Positions 12,314 through 24,299 of a stretch of 64,000 bases of DNA are shown piece after piece. A program made the translations under genes and the position numbers. Numbering within the stretch: position 1 is the stretch's first letter; each line of letters begins with the position of its first letter. This DNA is from Datnioides undecimradiatus (lineage: Eukaryota > Chordata > Actinopteri > Lobotiformes > Datnioididae): assembly GCA_008933995.1 (NCBI GenBank), contig WARS01000016.1:14125348-14189347 (forward strand), in the 5' to 3' direction. The notes beneath the pieces were generated by a model, which was not told where the DNA came from, made no database searches, and worked only from the letters and a program-made list of their open reading frames with translations.

Positions 12314-15300
12314 GTACATTGATCTTTCCCGTCATTTCATAGCTTCATTCTAGTGCTAACTGGTTTTGGTAATCACCTTAATTCTTTTTACATGCATCAG
12401 TACTACCTAAATGTAACTTCTTGTAGTGACATTAGAAAATTAAAACACTAAGATTAGATAAGGCATCTCTTACGCTCAAAAAAAGAGACAAATCTCTGCT
12501 TTTTCTCCCTGAACATATCTCATCTTAAAATGTTCTCAAATAGTTCTTAAACCATTACACACATGTGGGTTGGTCTTCATCTGTGATCACATTTTTGCTT
12601 GCCAAATTGCAAATACCTAGAGTGATAGTTAAGTGTTTAGGCAAAGGTTTATTTATCTTTGTAAAGTTTTGTAGCCAATAATTGATGATGAGTATCAGTA
12701 TCAGTAAGACCCTGATTCCTCTCACAATGTTAAAAGTAATGTAAAAAACAATTACCACCTCAACTGTCTCATCTTGTTGTTAATAATAAAACCAAATGTT
12801 ATAGCATATGTATGCTTTTTTTTATTCTTTCTCTGAAATTACCAGATCATATTTAGCTCTAATTTAAAAGTTCACTTAAATGCAAATCCTCTAACAAATG
12901 GTGCATTGCTAACATTAAGATGATACACGCTAATCAACTATGATACAGGAGTGTTTTGGTAAGCTCAGGTGTGTATAAACAGAGAGCAGCTGGTTGGGCT
13001 TTGTAAGATAACTTATTTACAGTAGATATGAAATACTATAACAACATCATCATATTTAAGATGCATTCCTCATTGTAATTCGTAGTGTACACCACCTCTT
13101 TATCTTCACTGTAGTCAGGACTTTTATCCTCTCTCCGCTTTACTCCTCGCCTTATTGTATTTTGCTCTCATCTTCACTCTCATTTTTTTTCCCTCTTACG
13201 ATCGCTTGTGGAAATTGCTGCCTATTACCGCAAAATCGCTGCTGCAAACAGACAAGTCTTGTATGACCTTGATGCTACTGCTTTTATCAAACCGCTCCTC
13301 TCTTTGCCCCGTTAGTACCAAAACATCCAATTTGTCTTTTCTATCTAACGTTCTCTTCATTCCGACTCCTTTCATTTTCAAACAACCTAACTAAACTCAG
13401 TGCAGCAGGAGTGATGTGATACACGCTGACAGAAATCCCCTCACTTCCTCGAACCTTGTTAAATGATCCTGGATAAGCGCTCAGGTTCAGATCTGCACGG
13501 AGGCACTAGAGTGGAAGGATGAAGCGATTAATACGGTCTGACGTTAGTGTTAACTGCAATCAATGTCTAGTAATGGGCTGTTTAATGTGGGGAAGCCATT
13601 CTACTCTAAGGCCACGACTGGGGAGAAGTGCCAAGTGCTAAGGGTGTAAGTCTGCCTATTGTCAGCGGCTTTAAGTAGGACGGTACATGCATGTGTGACT
13701 GTAACAGAAATCAATTTCTAGTTATTGCCTTGAGGGGAGTAGTTTGGGTGGATAGAGGGTTATGGTCAGGGTGTAATTAGGGTCAAATACAAGAGCTGAA
13801 ATCAATGTCGTGTGACTATTCTGTTTTAAATATGCTCAATGAAACGTTTGCCCTTAGGTACTAGACTTGTTGTCCTACAACTTGTATAAATAACATATGT
13901 ATTGCAGTGTCTTGATGTTTTTTTTAAAAACTATAGTAACAAATTACCACATAATACAAATACATAATTATGATAGTCACTTAATATAAAGGAAGGCATA
14001 TGTTATTCTTTTTATAAGCCATTTTGTTGATTGCCATCATTTTAACATTATCGTCTAAAAATACCATTGTATGTTATGCCAAGTCCACACTGTGTAGGAT
14101 GGAAGTAGTGATGGAAAGAATCCAGGTAGAAGCATTCACACCTTTGGATTATTTAAGATGCCAATTTACAGTGTTTGTGTGCTATCTAGTTTATTTTTCA
14201 TATTCAGTGAATAGTTATGCATGTTTTATTAGCAGAGGTCATCTTGGGGGTGTACAATATAATGTGCATGATTAAAAATAGCGTTCTGCTATGGTTTAGT
14301 CATGGTGCTGAGTGGCACAGAGAGAAAACAAGAAGCACTCAGTCACTCCTGCAGAGACCCAAGCTTTGCAGCAGGAGTGTCCTCAGCTTGTGTAGTTTCC
14401 CCATCACAATTACATTGATGCTGTTTCCCATATTTGTAACAGCAATGTTGATTTTCTTACTTTAAAGGCAAGACACCACTAATAGGAATAACAATTACTG
14501 GATGGTCAACGCTCTGCCGCAAAAAAGCTGCAAATCTAAAAATGTCTATGAAAGCAAATCTTCCTATTTGTTTGAACCATTATCCATTAATTGCTCTGTT
14601 TTTGCTGAGAAAATCTGTTAAAGCTGACATTTAAATCTCCAGTCATAATTTCAAGCAAAAGTCTTTCCCTCCAAGGAAAATTTGAGTTGTATAAAAATAG
14701 GCTAAAAGTGTGTTGATCAGCTCCCAATCTGTCTTTAAGCTTAGAGGCTGTTTGAAATTACCTTCTCCATGGTGACAGTATAAAATAGCATTATACACTT
14801 GAGTTCTATTAATGGAACTTATGTCATTTAGAATATAAGCAAAAATGACTTTTTCAGTTAAATCAGAATTCATGATCAACAAAATCACTGACAAAACCAT
14901 TAATGTGTATATACATCACCTCAGTCCTTTACTGGTTTGCTTTATTTGCATTCAGACTTACTTGAACAAATGATTATTTTGATGCTACTTATAAATGTAA
15001 GCTTTGAAAACAGATAATTTAACATGTGTGGTACTTATAAACACGATTTGCATTTGAGGGCTCGTCTAAAATTATGTTTGTACAAATTGATGTAAGCTGT
15101 AACTTGTTTTGATTGGCTGTAAACAGTAAACCTCAAACTCCCCACTAGACTAAACATTATTCAGTGAGTGAAAGTAAACTTCCTCCATGCTCAGATATTG
15201 GCACACAAACTTCATCTTCAAGAAGTTCACCTTTGTTTTTAATTCTTATGAGTTCTCCTTAAAACTTGTTCTCTTGTGCATCCGTTCTCTGTGAACAATA

Positions 15301-15480
15301 AGAAATCAAAATCTGAACACAATGAAAAAAAATCAATTTCTGTACAGTGTTGTTTAGTTTGGACTGAATGGATCCTTGGAGCGAAGCTGCTATAATAGCT
15401 GGAGTGAAAGCTTTGATTCAGGAAGCAGAATGAAAAGGATATTGACTAAAGAAACTGTGATGAGCACATACAAACACTCA

Positions 15481-15483
<3 letters not shown>

Positions 15484-15512
<29 letters not shown>
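15484..15512. repeat. (CA)n microsatellite
   Basis: A CA run of about 29 bases, the first of three alternating tracts; the partner GT run starts 44 bases downstream. Confidence 0.95.
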
Positions 15513-15515
<3 letters not shown>

Positions 15516-15555
15516 CTTGTGTTGATGAGGTTCCTTAGAAGAAGAAGAATAAAAT

Positions 15556-15580
15556 GGTGTGTGTGTGTGTGTGTGTGTGT
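15556..15580. repeat. (GT)n microsatellite
   Basis: A GT run of about 25 bases on the same strand as the CA run just upstream, so the two tracts are reverse complements of one another. Confidence 0.95.
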
Positions 15581-15683
15581 CTGTCTATGTATTAGTTCAG
15601 TTGAGGTAACACTTGTTAAAACCAGGCTGGGCATGAGACCAGGGCACAGACCCCGGCCAGGGACACTGCCTGCAGGATTAATG

Positions 15684-15707
15684 GACACACACACACACAC
15701 ACACACA
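15684..15707. repeat. (CA)n microsatellite
   Basis: A CA run of about 24 bases, the third tract of the local CA/GT/CA cluster. Confidence 0.93.
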
Positions 15708-15999
15708 TCTTTAGTCCAATGATTTTCATTCCATCACTTATTTCTGCTCTCTTCCTGCCTCTGTCTCTCTGTTTTTTACTAACCTCAGCTCCCTCTACCT
15801 TTCCCTTTCTTGCCCTCCTGCTATTCTTTGCACCTTCATAAACACGGAGGGTGAGAGAGAGTGTGTGAGAAAGGTAGTTGATGGTATGAGTGACGTGGTA
15901 AAGTGTGATTTTTGCCAGGGGCAGAGGAACAAATGGGAAGAGAGAGCTTTATAAAAACATATCCCAAATCCAGGCCAGTCAGGCACGCATTTACAGAAC

Positions 16000-16000
<1 letters not shown>

Positions 16001-16067
<67 letters not shown>
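16001..16067. repeat. (AC)33 microsatellite
   Basis: The longest pure dinucleotide run in the window, about 67 bases. It lies directly 5' of a GC-box-like GGGCGGG and the purine-rich candidate first exon. Confidence 0.97.
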
Positions 16068-16070
<3 letters not shown>

Positions 16071-16072
16071 TG

Positions 16073-16344
16073 GGCGGGAGTCTCATCTCCGTGTGAGCTT
16101 CATTGGTGCTGACACACTCCCATGTAGCGTCGAATGGGACTTGATGTCTGAGGCCCCAGCCTGCGATTCGCCCACAGGGCAGCCACTCGTTAGAGCAGAA
16201 AACGGAGGGAAAATAACAAGGGATGGAGGGAGGGACGAGGACAGCAAAGAGCTAGAGAAAATGAGAGAGGGAGATGAAGGAGGGGAAAAGGATGTGCAGT
16301 TGATTCACTCCGTTTTACTGTGCAGCAGATGAGTGTGGAGATTG
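16073..16344 (+). promoter_or_regulatory. candidate alternative first exon or promoter patch
   Basis: A GGGCGGG box and several CpGs (for example GTAGCGTCGAATGG and GCGATTCGCCC) stand out from the CpG-poor intron. A purine-rich stretch follows, then ATGAGTGTGGAGATTG at 16329 ending in a consensus donor GTAAGT (16345). The arrangement resembles a 5' exon. The leftover phase (one base) would join in frame to the exon at 23718 but not to the one at 20560. If joined to 20560, translation would have to begin at an internal Met such as the one in SNMAIRV. The ATG context is weak (C at -3). There is no TATA box or transcript evidence, so this is a hypothesis only. Confidence 0.2.
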
Positions 16345-16639
16345 GTAAGTCTCCCCTTAGGCGTACGCTCTCTGAAGATCACTGCTCTGGCAAGGCTTTA
16401 CCTATTTGTCCTTCCCTAAGCACCCATCTAAGCTCAGTCAGTAACAACCTTTATCCCAGGAGGCTTTCTTTTCCGTAGCACTCAAGTCAATGTCATACTA
16501 CAGCTTTGTTGGAAGTAGCCAGTGAAGGAGACACCTAAATTCTTCTCTCATTTCATGTTTTTCTGATTTCATTTGCTCTGAGCATATGTCAGTGGGAGAA
16601 ATATAAAACACTATTCAAACCTAATTCTCCATAGTGCTG

Positions 16640-16640
<1 letters not shown>

Positions 16641-16681
<41 letters not shown>
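16641..16681. repeat. (TG)20 microsatellite
   Basis: A pure TG run of about 41 bases. Confidence 0.97.
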
Positions 16682-16682
<1 letters not shown>

Positions 16683-19603
16683 TCAGTTCATTTATGTGTG
16701 TCAGCATTTGTGAAGAAGACAAACAATGTTAAGTTTAATATTGTACCACCACGACATAGGTTGGAATGAATCAGAACAAACAGACATCAACCAAACATTC
16801 AAGCCCACATGCTGACACCTTGCCACATGTAACTCTTGCCCTGGACAGCTCTGGTTGGTGGGATGCTGCCAGAGCTGTCGTCTTCCCTGAAGAGGATGAG
16901 CTCATTAGATTTAGAGGGAGGGAGAGAGAAGTAAGGAGAACATGAGAACACATTGTTTCCTTAGAAAGTCTCTCTCTAGTTATCATTGATTTTCTCTTAC
17001 AGGCTCTCTGTGTTTCGTTTTTTTCAGAGTGCTCTACTTTTGCTTGGCATCGTCAGTGGATTTCGTTTCGTCATTTCTTTTCCCTCTATACCTCCCGTTT
17101 TGTCGTCTCTTTGCTCTTTCTCGTTTCTGTTTTGTTTCACTCATATGTAATAGAGCCAACTGTCTACATTCATCAAAAGGGAGGAAGTTTCATTGCAAGT
17201 AGCAGGCAACAGTGGACCATCAAATATGCATATCCCTGTATTCTTTGATCATAATCATCGTTTAATGTTTCAATCAAGCTGTTTATTTAGCATCTACATG
17301 AAGGCACAGAGGATGTCTTCATTTTATAATTTCCCACTCTAAACACAAAGGTCCCACTGGTACTCTTGGTCTGTTTGCTGTAGATGGCTGAGCTCCCCCT
17401 CTTCATTTTCTGCCTGCTTTTATTCCAGTTTATCTTTGACTCTCCCACTGTATATTCTTTGTCTTTCTGTTTTTTTTCTTGCCTTCTGTGGATCTCATTG
17501 TTCAATTCTCTGCCCTGGTCTCTCTTTCTATACCTCTCTTCCTTTCTCCTCTTCTGTGTGTTCATCTCTAGGGATGAGTCCATATTGTAGCAGACATTAG
17601 AGGTGAGATAATAAAGTCAAGTCTTATAGAGGCCAACTTGCACAGTCACAGTCAAGCCCCCTCCCAAAGAGAGCTTTACAGTAACAGGGGTTACCCAGCT
17701 AAGCAAAGGTTTTGTCCTTTGGGCAAATAAATTGCAACTTTCATAAGGTAGGCAACATGGCAGCAGTAACCCTCTGCAGCTGGGAAGTTGAGTGTAATGC
17801 TCCATGTAATAATATTAATGTTTTAATATAATTTTATAGCTTAGTATTATGCTAGCTCTCATTAGAAACAATATAAATTAATAACTTTCACTAACACGTA
17901 AGCTGTATCTGTCCTACTTGCACAGAATGGAGGAGTGAAATTATATTTAGTTCTGTCCTTAAATTTTATTTAGATTAGTCTGTTTACGGCACTTTCATGA
18001 AAAAAATTGTTCAAAACCTTTTTTTCCCCTACACTTTGGAGAGGTTTTTTTTCTTCATCAGTTGAGAGGAATGTCATTTGTTGCACTATGAAATGTAAAT
18101 CAGTCATACTTCCCACACATCAGCAGTAGAAAATGCAGAATTATTCCTGGAAAACCTATGAAATTTACCCGCATTGCAATAGAAAAAAGTCCTCCCATAT
18201 TCCTACCTGGTTTGAGAAGACATTTATGAAAAGCACAGAAAGGCTTGCAAATTAGACTGAAGAAACTGGCATGATGGTCATCTTCTGCAAGTCTGAGGTC
18301 ATGATTCTTTAAAGCAGCAGATTGCTCCCAGGGTTTGGACAGAGTCACTGTCCAAAGTTAAGTACTATAGGTATCTTTTTACTTGTGTGGGAGAGATTGA
18401 GAGCTGCAGGTGGATTGATGTTTATCAGCAGTAATGCAGATGTTTTCTCAGATAAAAGGGCACTAAGGCCGAAGGCGAGTTCCAAGTTGTTCTACATTTC
18501 AAACTTTTACCTATGGTCATGAGTTTGGGTAATGACCAAAATGAGATCATAGATACAAGCGACCAAAATAAATGTCCTCAGACATATAGAAGCAACTTGG
18601 AACGAACCTGCTGATCCTCAACATTAAAGGACTTCATGTACTCCAAATGTTCAGCAGTCATGCTAAAATAGTGACATAATGTAGTTTTATGTAAAGGCTC
18701 TGTTTCATGCAATAGAAATAGGCAACTTTATGTCACAACTTTACATTCATGCAAATGTACAATGTACAATGTTTTGTAGACAGCTTTTGCCCATTAAATA
18801 TACATGCACTATAGAATAGTGGCTTCTGTTGTAGTAAACATATTAAGCAAGGTGGAAACACGCTTATTGAGCTGTTAATGTAGTGTTAAGACTGCCTGTG
18901 ACTTTTATGGCTGCCTCCTTTTTCATTTTCAGTCAATTTCTCACGCAACTGATTGGGCCAATTTGAGCTGTTTACAGATCCAATCTGAAACCTCCTGAAC
19001 TGCTCGCAGACCCATCAGAGTTTCTAACATGCTTGATATTTACGTTTTGATGTCTGGATGATTGCGTCTGTACTTTCCAGGTTGAACCAATTGGAGACCA
19101 GCATGGATGTACACATGTAAACATGTGTTCATGGAAGTGAATTCTGGTAAACATCTATTGTACAGATATCCAGTCTTTGCGGCTTGTGTTAGCTAGCATA
19201 CTACTGTTGATATTATAGTTTTTGGTGAAGAACTATCTACCCATGCATGCTGCATCTCCACAACCATTTCTCCATCTGGATACGTTAGGGCATATGTTTT
19301 TTTCTTTTTCCACAGGCAAGCATTGCAATGACAAGTTGTTCTACACTCAGTCAGTCACCCCGTAAGATCATGTGAAATAACACAAGATCATGTGTGGTGG
19401 TACATTCAGTGTCCCCCCTTGGACAAGATAGATAAAGCCATTAATGTCCTGCAGTGTGTGATGCAACACTTATTCCAAATTGTGTAGACTATGCATGTTT
19501 GAGATTAGAGAGAAGAAAATCTATTAAGATCTTCTGTATGTGTTTAATGTAGCCTGATTTAAAAATGGGTTACTAGTGCCAATTAGTTAAATAGCCTTGC
19601 ATT

Positions 19604-19626
19604 CCACACACACACACACACACACA
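19604..19626. repeat. (CA)n microsatellite
   Basis: A short CA run of about 23 bases. Confidence 0.9.
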
Positions 19627-20559
19627 AAATCAATAATTCTGTTATTATGCTGCATTTAGGCCTAGAGCTTTAATGGGGGTTAATAACCTCTTCTGATTAG
19701 ACAATACAGAGACACAGGAATGTGACGCATACACATACACATGCACATATGTATGTGCATGTACACACACTCAATGCACACTGAAATCAAGTCATTTAAA
19801 TGGACATAATGGGCACAGCAGTATGAGCATGTGTAGTGATGCAGACTTTGCTTTGCGTGATGTGCAGTCATGCAGTCAGATGCTTTGGAAATATGCAGAA
19901 CTACAATGAGCACACAAATCGATGCAAACACATTCAATCAACAAACACACACACATTCCCCACACATCTTATTATGTGAATGGGAAGTCTCTCACCCTGC
20001 AGAGGAAGTGGTATTAACAGCACAGGTCTTTTTCTATTTCACGCTCCAACCAAGTGTCTAACAATTTGCATCTCCTGCTAACACTTATACATCTGTTGAG
20101 ATGTAAAAAGGAAGGGAGGGGTCACAGAGAAAGACAGGCAATGGAGAGAAGTGGGAGAAAAGAGTGAGACAGAAAGAAAAAAGAAATGAAGAGTGAAACT
20201 CAAAAGACGAGAATAGCCAAAGAGGAGAGAGTAGCCTGCGACTCAAGTGAAGGAGCAATAATTTGCAGAAGACAAGGTACTCAAGAGGAGGTGATACTAT
20301 TGTGAAAGAAGTATGGGGGATAACAGATATTTATGGCTGTTTTTAGAATTTTTGGGTGCTTGCTAGCATGGGATTAGTGGGTCTGCTAAATATAGATTTA
20401 CATGCCTTTTGTCCATGCACTTTGTTTGAAATTCATATTACATTTTGTGACAGCAGTGTAAAGTTACATCTAATTTCCAAGACCTTTACCTCTTCCTCAC
20501 TTTACTTTTAATATGTTGTAATTTGTACTTTTAATATGTGTGTATTTGTGCGTGTGCAG

Positions 20560-20669
20560 GTTTCAACCAGCCGGCCTCGTAGAGAGGATCCAAGCTATAG
20601 CCCAGAATGTTTCCAACATGGCCATCAGGGTGGAGCAGATACTGCAAAACAGCATGGTGCAAGGAAGAG
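20560..20669 (+). CDS. mgat5b: mgat5b exon: stem coiled-coil segment
   Basis: The acceptor TGCGTGTGCAG is preceded by an unusually TG-rich stretch with few runs of pyrimidines. The donor is GAG|GTATGG. The first base completes the Arg codon begun in the previous exon, and one base (G) is carried forward. The reading is FQPAGLVERIQAIAQNVSNM followed by AIRVEQILQNSMVQGR. Human MGAT5B has GLMERIQAIAQNVSDIAVKVDQIL at this place, a close match. The heptad-like pattern of I, V and L residues indicates continuation of the stem helix. NVS is a potential N-glycosylation site, also present in human. The exon is 110 bp, so skipping it would shift the frame. Confidence 0.95.
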
Positions 20670-21032
20670 GTATGGTACTAGACATCATCATCAGTATGAA
20701 ATGCTTCTCTTCCCTTGTTTTATTTCACTTTACTTTCCCATGTAATGTATTTTGGAAAGCATAAAGTTTGAGACAAGAAGTAATTGATGTCAAGTGCATG
20801 ACTCTTGGAGGCCTATCCTCATACTGATTACATCAGCCCTAATTTCATACAGCCATATAGAAACTAGATACAACACAATTAAGTTGTAAATAACAATTAA
20901 TAAGTTAATAATAATTAATCAGCACAATATGCACACGTTCACACAACACCAAGTAATTTCACCCAGTCGACTCGTGAAACATTTTTGAATTCACCACTGA
21001 CATTGAAATGATGTTTCACCTCCCTGCAGCCT

Positions 21033-21130
21033 GCTTGTCACATTACATTGTTTTTATTTGGCAAATGCTTTTTATCAGTGACACAGTCCACACAAGGCAG
21101 CCACCCAGTGCAGGTGACAATATTATGGTG
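21033..21130. repeat. possible decayed teleost interspersed repeat
   Basis: The core TTTGGCAAATGCTTTTTATC is close to a widespread fish repeat core (TTTAGCAGACGCTTTTATCC). The expected follow-on AAAGCGACTTACA is not preserved, so the assignment is weak. Confidence 0.3.
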
Positions 21131-23118
21131 TCACACAGACAAAATACAAGAAAACAAATAATAAGGCAGTAAACATTGCACATTACTGAAAAGCACTATT
21201 ATGAAGTGCTTATGTAAATACACAAATCTGGTAAAAGATAATAATGATTACATAAGAGCAAAAGATACACATAATACAAAGAATAATACTCACTTACAAT
21301 TACTATGGTAACAAGAACACTCAGAGAAAGTGCATGCAGAGATGGACAAATCACTAGATTGAACTGATGTATAATAAATATTAAGTGACTTAGATCATAA
21401 GGTTACTTTTGCAATGTACTGTGTCCTAACCATTCTCCCTTTAAATAATGGGTGTGCACAGAAAGATGACTGGTAACTAAAAAACATCTTTTCTGAAGAA
21501 AAAAAAAAGTTGCACTCAGTATTGTTCAGCTTTAAGTGCAGCTGGACTCTTGCACAGCTGTCAGCTTGTGTTTGAGAAAAACTTCAATGCTGCTGTTACT
21601 TACTACTGAACAAAAGAGAATACAAACCAGATCTTCAGACACACACATGCAAAGTAAGAGAATGGGACAAACACACTGTCACAGACTTGTTTAAATGAGG
21701 AAATCTAGCTCATTTCTCCTCTGTCACAAATCACTTCTGACACCTTGCCAGAATACACAGGTTTTCTCAGTGCGATTACAGCAGTGGGGTTAAAAATAGT
21801 TCATTTAAAACATCAATCCAAAATCTGAAAGAATCAGGATCTGACAGGGCATCTACAGTACTCATACTGTAAAATCTGTAGCATTTTCTCTGGCTTTGTC
21901 TTTAGCTTGAGGTCAAAACCAGGAAGAATTTATAGTTGGATAGAAGATTGATTGAAGATTTTATTTTTAGGAACATAAGAAGATAAATGTGTGTAATCAA
22001 GCCATCTGGGAAATACTGTTGTGCAGGCAGCACACTGTGGTCATCTCTGTATCTCGTTGCTTTATTGCTTCCATCCAACCCTGTTCTTGCACATTTTTAA
22101 TCAAAACCTAAATAATACTAAGCTTGTGACAGCTCTGTACATGTCCACACACACACACACACACATAACATAACCACTATTAAGATCATTTTTTGTCCTC
22201 CTTCTTCTCCTCTCTCACTTTTTCTCTTGAGGGTAATTGCCCAATTCTTTACAAGAGAATAAATGAGCATTACATCTCCTTTTGTTTTTCCCTGCTGCAT
22301 CTGCAGGGATGATGGCACACGCCAAAATGAAAACACTGCTGCTTTCTCTAATCACAGATGAATTGAAACACTGCCGGCAGACTTTATTATCATACAGCTC
22401 AGTGGTGGTTTATTTATCTCATGGTCAGGCATGTGCGAGAGAGAACGACAGGAGAAAGAGAGAGACAAAGAGGACGTGATTAGAATTTCCTTCCCCTCAA
22501 GCACTGACGAGGCTTTTATGTTCTTTCTTGCAGGGACAGGAGTCAAGTTTTTATCTAGTTATTTGACCACATTTCCAATTGTTGCTACAGTGGTTTCTAT
22601 TGTAATCATATTTGTAAGTGGTGTGTGTCTCAGTGAGTGTGTTTTCAGTCGATAGAGCCCCAGGGAAGACTTATGTGCAGAAATGTGTCTTTTTCATTAG
22701 GCAAATGGAAACAGACGCAACCTAGAGAGAAGGCAAATTTGTTTGTTCAGGGAGAGAGAGAGAAAGGCAGAGAGGATGGGTGGCAGAAAAACAAAAAGAA
22801 ATTGAAGCTGCATTGCTTCTCTTCTCACACAGTATCACTCCACCTCTTTTCCCTGTCTCTCTCAATCACTCTCTTCCCTTCTTTTCCTCACATCAGCAGC
22901 AGAGAGGCAGTTAACTAAGTCAGTGGAGCAATTAATGCAGTGAGTGTAGCCTAAGTGAGCAGACGTACTTGCTAGCGTAACCGTAGGATGGTTGGCAGCA
23001 GCGGGAGACAGGCTGTGCTGCTTTATCAGAGCCCAGTGAATAGTGTGCACTGCAGTAGAGCCGATATGGTGTGATGTTGCAGAGGGGAAACCACAGGGAT
23101 TTATGGGCACCGACAGCA

Positions 23119-23122
<4 letters not shown>

Positions 23123-23169
<47 letters not shown>
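23123..23169. repeat. (CA)23 microsatellite
   Basis: A CA run of about 47 bases preceded by GCACGCG, giving a short alternating purine-pyrimidine extension. Confidence 0.97.
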
Positions 23170-23171
<2 letters not shown>

Positions 23172-23717
23172 CATACGCTGGAAGTGATGATGTTAATGAT
23201 AATGGAGAAAGTTAATATTGCTGTAAAATGTCTGCAGTCATTGGCCATTAATGTGAGTGATGCTATAACCTGGGGGTTATGAGGGGTGAGCCTGTGGGTC
23301 ACATACGTTCAGCTCTGCAGTCATTTTGTGAAAATTATTTGTTTAAGAAATAAAACCTAAATTTTAAAGGGGCTTTGACATGCACCATATGCTGCTAAAT
23401 GAGCTGATAGATATTATTACTCTGGTTGATTGCTGTTGGAATAGTTATCTTCACTAGAGAATAAATATTCATATTGAAGCCATCTGACTGAAGTGAGCTA
23501 AACCAGTGAATCTATAGACTAATGAAGCAGTGATTGTGGGTACAGCAAAGGCACGCGACTTTCATTTCACTCACAAGAGGCTGAGATAAATTGATATTTC
23601 CAAATGGCACTGTATCCCGGTGTGTCCGTGGCCTTTTCCTGGAAGTTGTCAAGCTTACAAAAGATATATTCATGCTTTATCACTGAAGGTAAAATTTAAT
23701 TCACTGTGTCTTTTCAG

Positions 23718-23794
23718 CAGTGAGAGATGGGACATCAAGCCAGTGTGAAGTACCAAGGGATCCCCGCTTTCCAGAGTGTCCAGGGAAAGTAGAT
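23718..23794 (+). CDS. mgat5b: mgat5b exon: start of cysteine-rich lumenal domain
   Basis: The acceptor is TGTCTTTTCAG|CAG, so a second AG lies three bases further on (exon start 23718 or 23721). Both choices keep the frame and differ by one Ala before VRDG. The donor GAT|GTAAGT is near consensus. One base comes in from the previous exon and the exon ends on a codon boundary. The reading is VRDGTSSQCEVPRDPRFPEC followed by PGKVD. Human MGAT5B has RRDQCEAPSDPKFPDCSGKVE here. The two cysteines are probably disulphide partners in the N-terminal lumenal domain, as in the MGAT5 family. The next intron is the shortest in the gene (325 bp). Confidence 0.95.
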
Positions 23795-24119
23795 GTAAGT
23801 GTCTCAATCTGTTATGACAATGATGCATATGATTCTTTATGATTTTTAATTGAAAGATATGTTGGAGACCATGTGGTCAAATCACTATCCTTTTTATCGG
23901 AAATGTAACATTTTGTGATGAGAAAAGGTACGGACAAACTGCAGCCAGTTAAAGGTAATCACAGACAAAAAGGGACATTCAGTGCCACTGTTAAAGAAAC
24001 AAAAATATAAAGCCTTCTAACATGCTGTCTGTCAGTTTTTTGCACAAGTTGACGTGATTTTGTCAGTACATGAATGTACATACACTGTCCTAAATATATG
24101 TGTTCTTTGTATACCATAG
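23795..24119. other. mgat5b intron (325 bp)
   Basis: The shortest intron, phase 0, GTAAGT to ATAG. AT-rich, with no recognised element. Confidence 0.95.
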
Positions 24120-24299
24120 TGGATGCGAGCACGTTGGACATCGGACCCTTGTTATGCCTTCTACGGTGTGGATGGTTCAGACTGCTCCTTCCTTATCTAC
24201 CTGAGCGAAGTGGAGTGGTTCTGCCCCCCACTGGCCTGGAGGAACCACACCAGCCCCCCCATCCAACATGCACAGCAGGCAAAGGCAGCCAAGAGACAG
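24120..24299 (+). CDS. mgat5b: mgat5b exon: conserved WMRARWTSDPCYAF domain
   Basis: The acceptor is TATACCATAG, with an AT-rich rather than strongly pyrimidine-rich tract. The donor is CAG|GTTAGG. It is exactly 60 codons, phase 0 on both sides. It begins WMRARWTSDPCYAFYGVDGS, continues DCSFLIYLSEVEWFCPPLAW and then RNHTSPPIQHAQQAKAAKRQ. The human protein is nearly identical through the first 40 residues, so this is the most conserved part of the N-terminal domain before the GT18 fold. Three cysteines (DPCY, SDCSF, WFCPP) are shared with MGAT5 and MGAT5B. NHT is a potential N-glycosylation site. The last 15 or so residues, rich in Gln, Ala and Lys, are variable between species and likely a linker. 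Confidence 0.97.

Larger units (their letters stand above)
12314..20559. other. mgat5b intron (8246 bp)
   Basis: GT-AG intron, phase 2. Most of it is AT-rich with nothing recognisable. Notable contents are the cluster of CA/GT tracts between 15484 and 16681, the candidate alternative first exon at 16073-16344, a CpG-bearing higher-G+C patch at about 13400-13700 and a short (CA)n run at about 19604. Confidence 0.85.
20670..23717. other. mgat5b intron (3048 bp)
   Basis: GT-AG intron, phase 1. It holds short (CA)n at about 22145 and long (CA)n at 23123-23169. A stretch at about 21033-21130 (TTTGGCAAATGCTTTTTATC) resembles a decayed copy of a common teleost repeat with TTTAGCAGACGCTTTTATCC. Nothing else was recognised. 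Confidence 0.9.

Noticed and set aside
22862..23302. 146-codon minus-strand open frame
   Set aside because: Its core is the (CA)n tract read as Val-Cys repeats; no domain either side.
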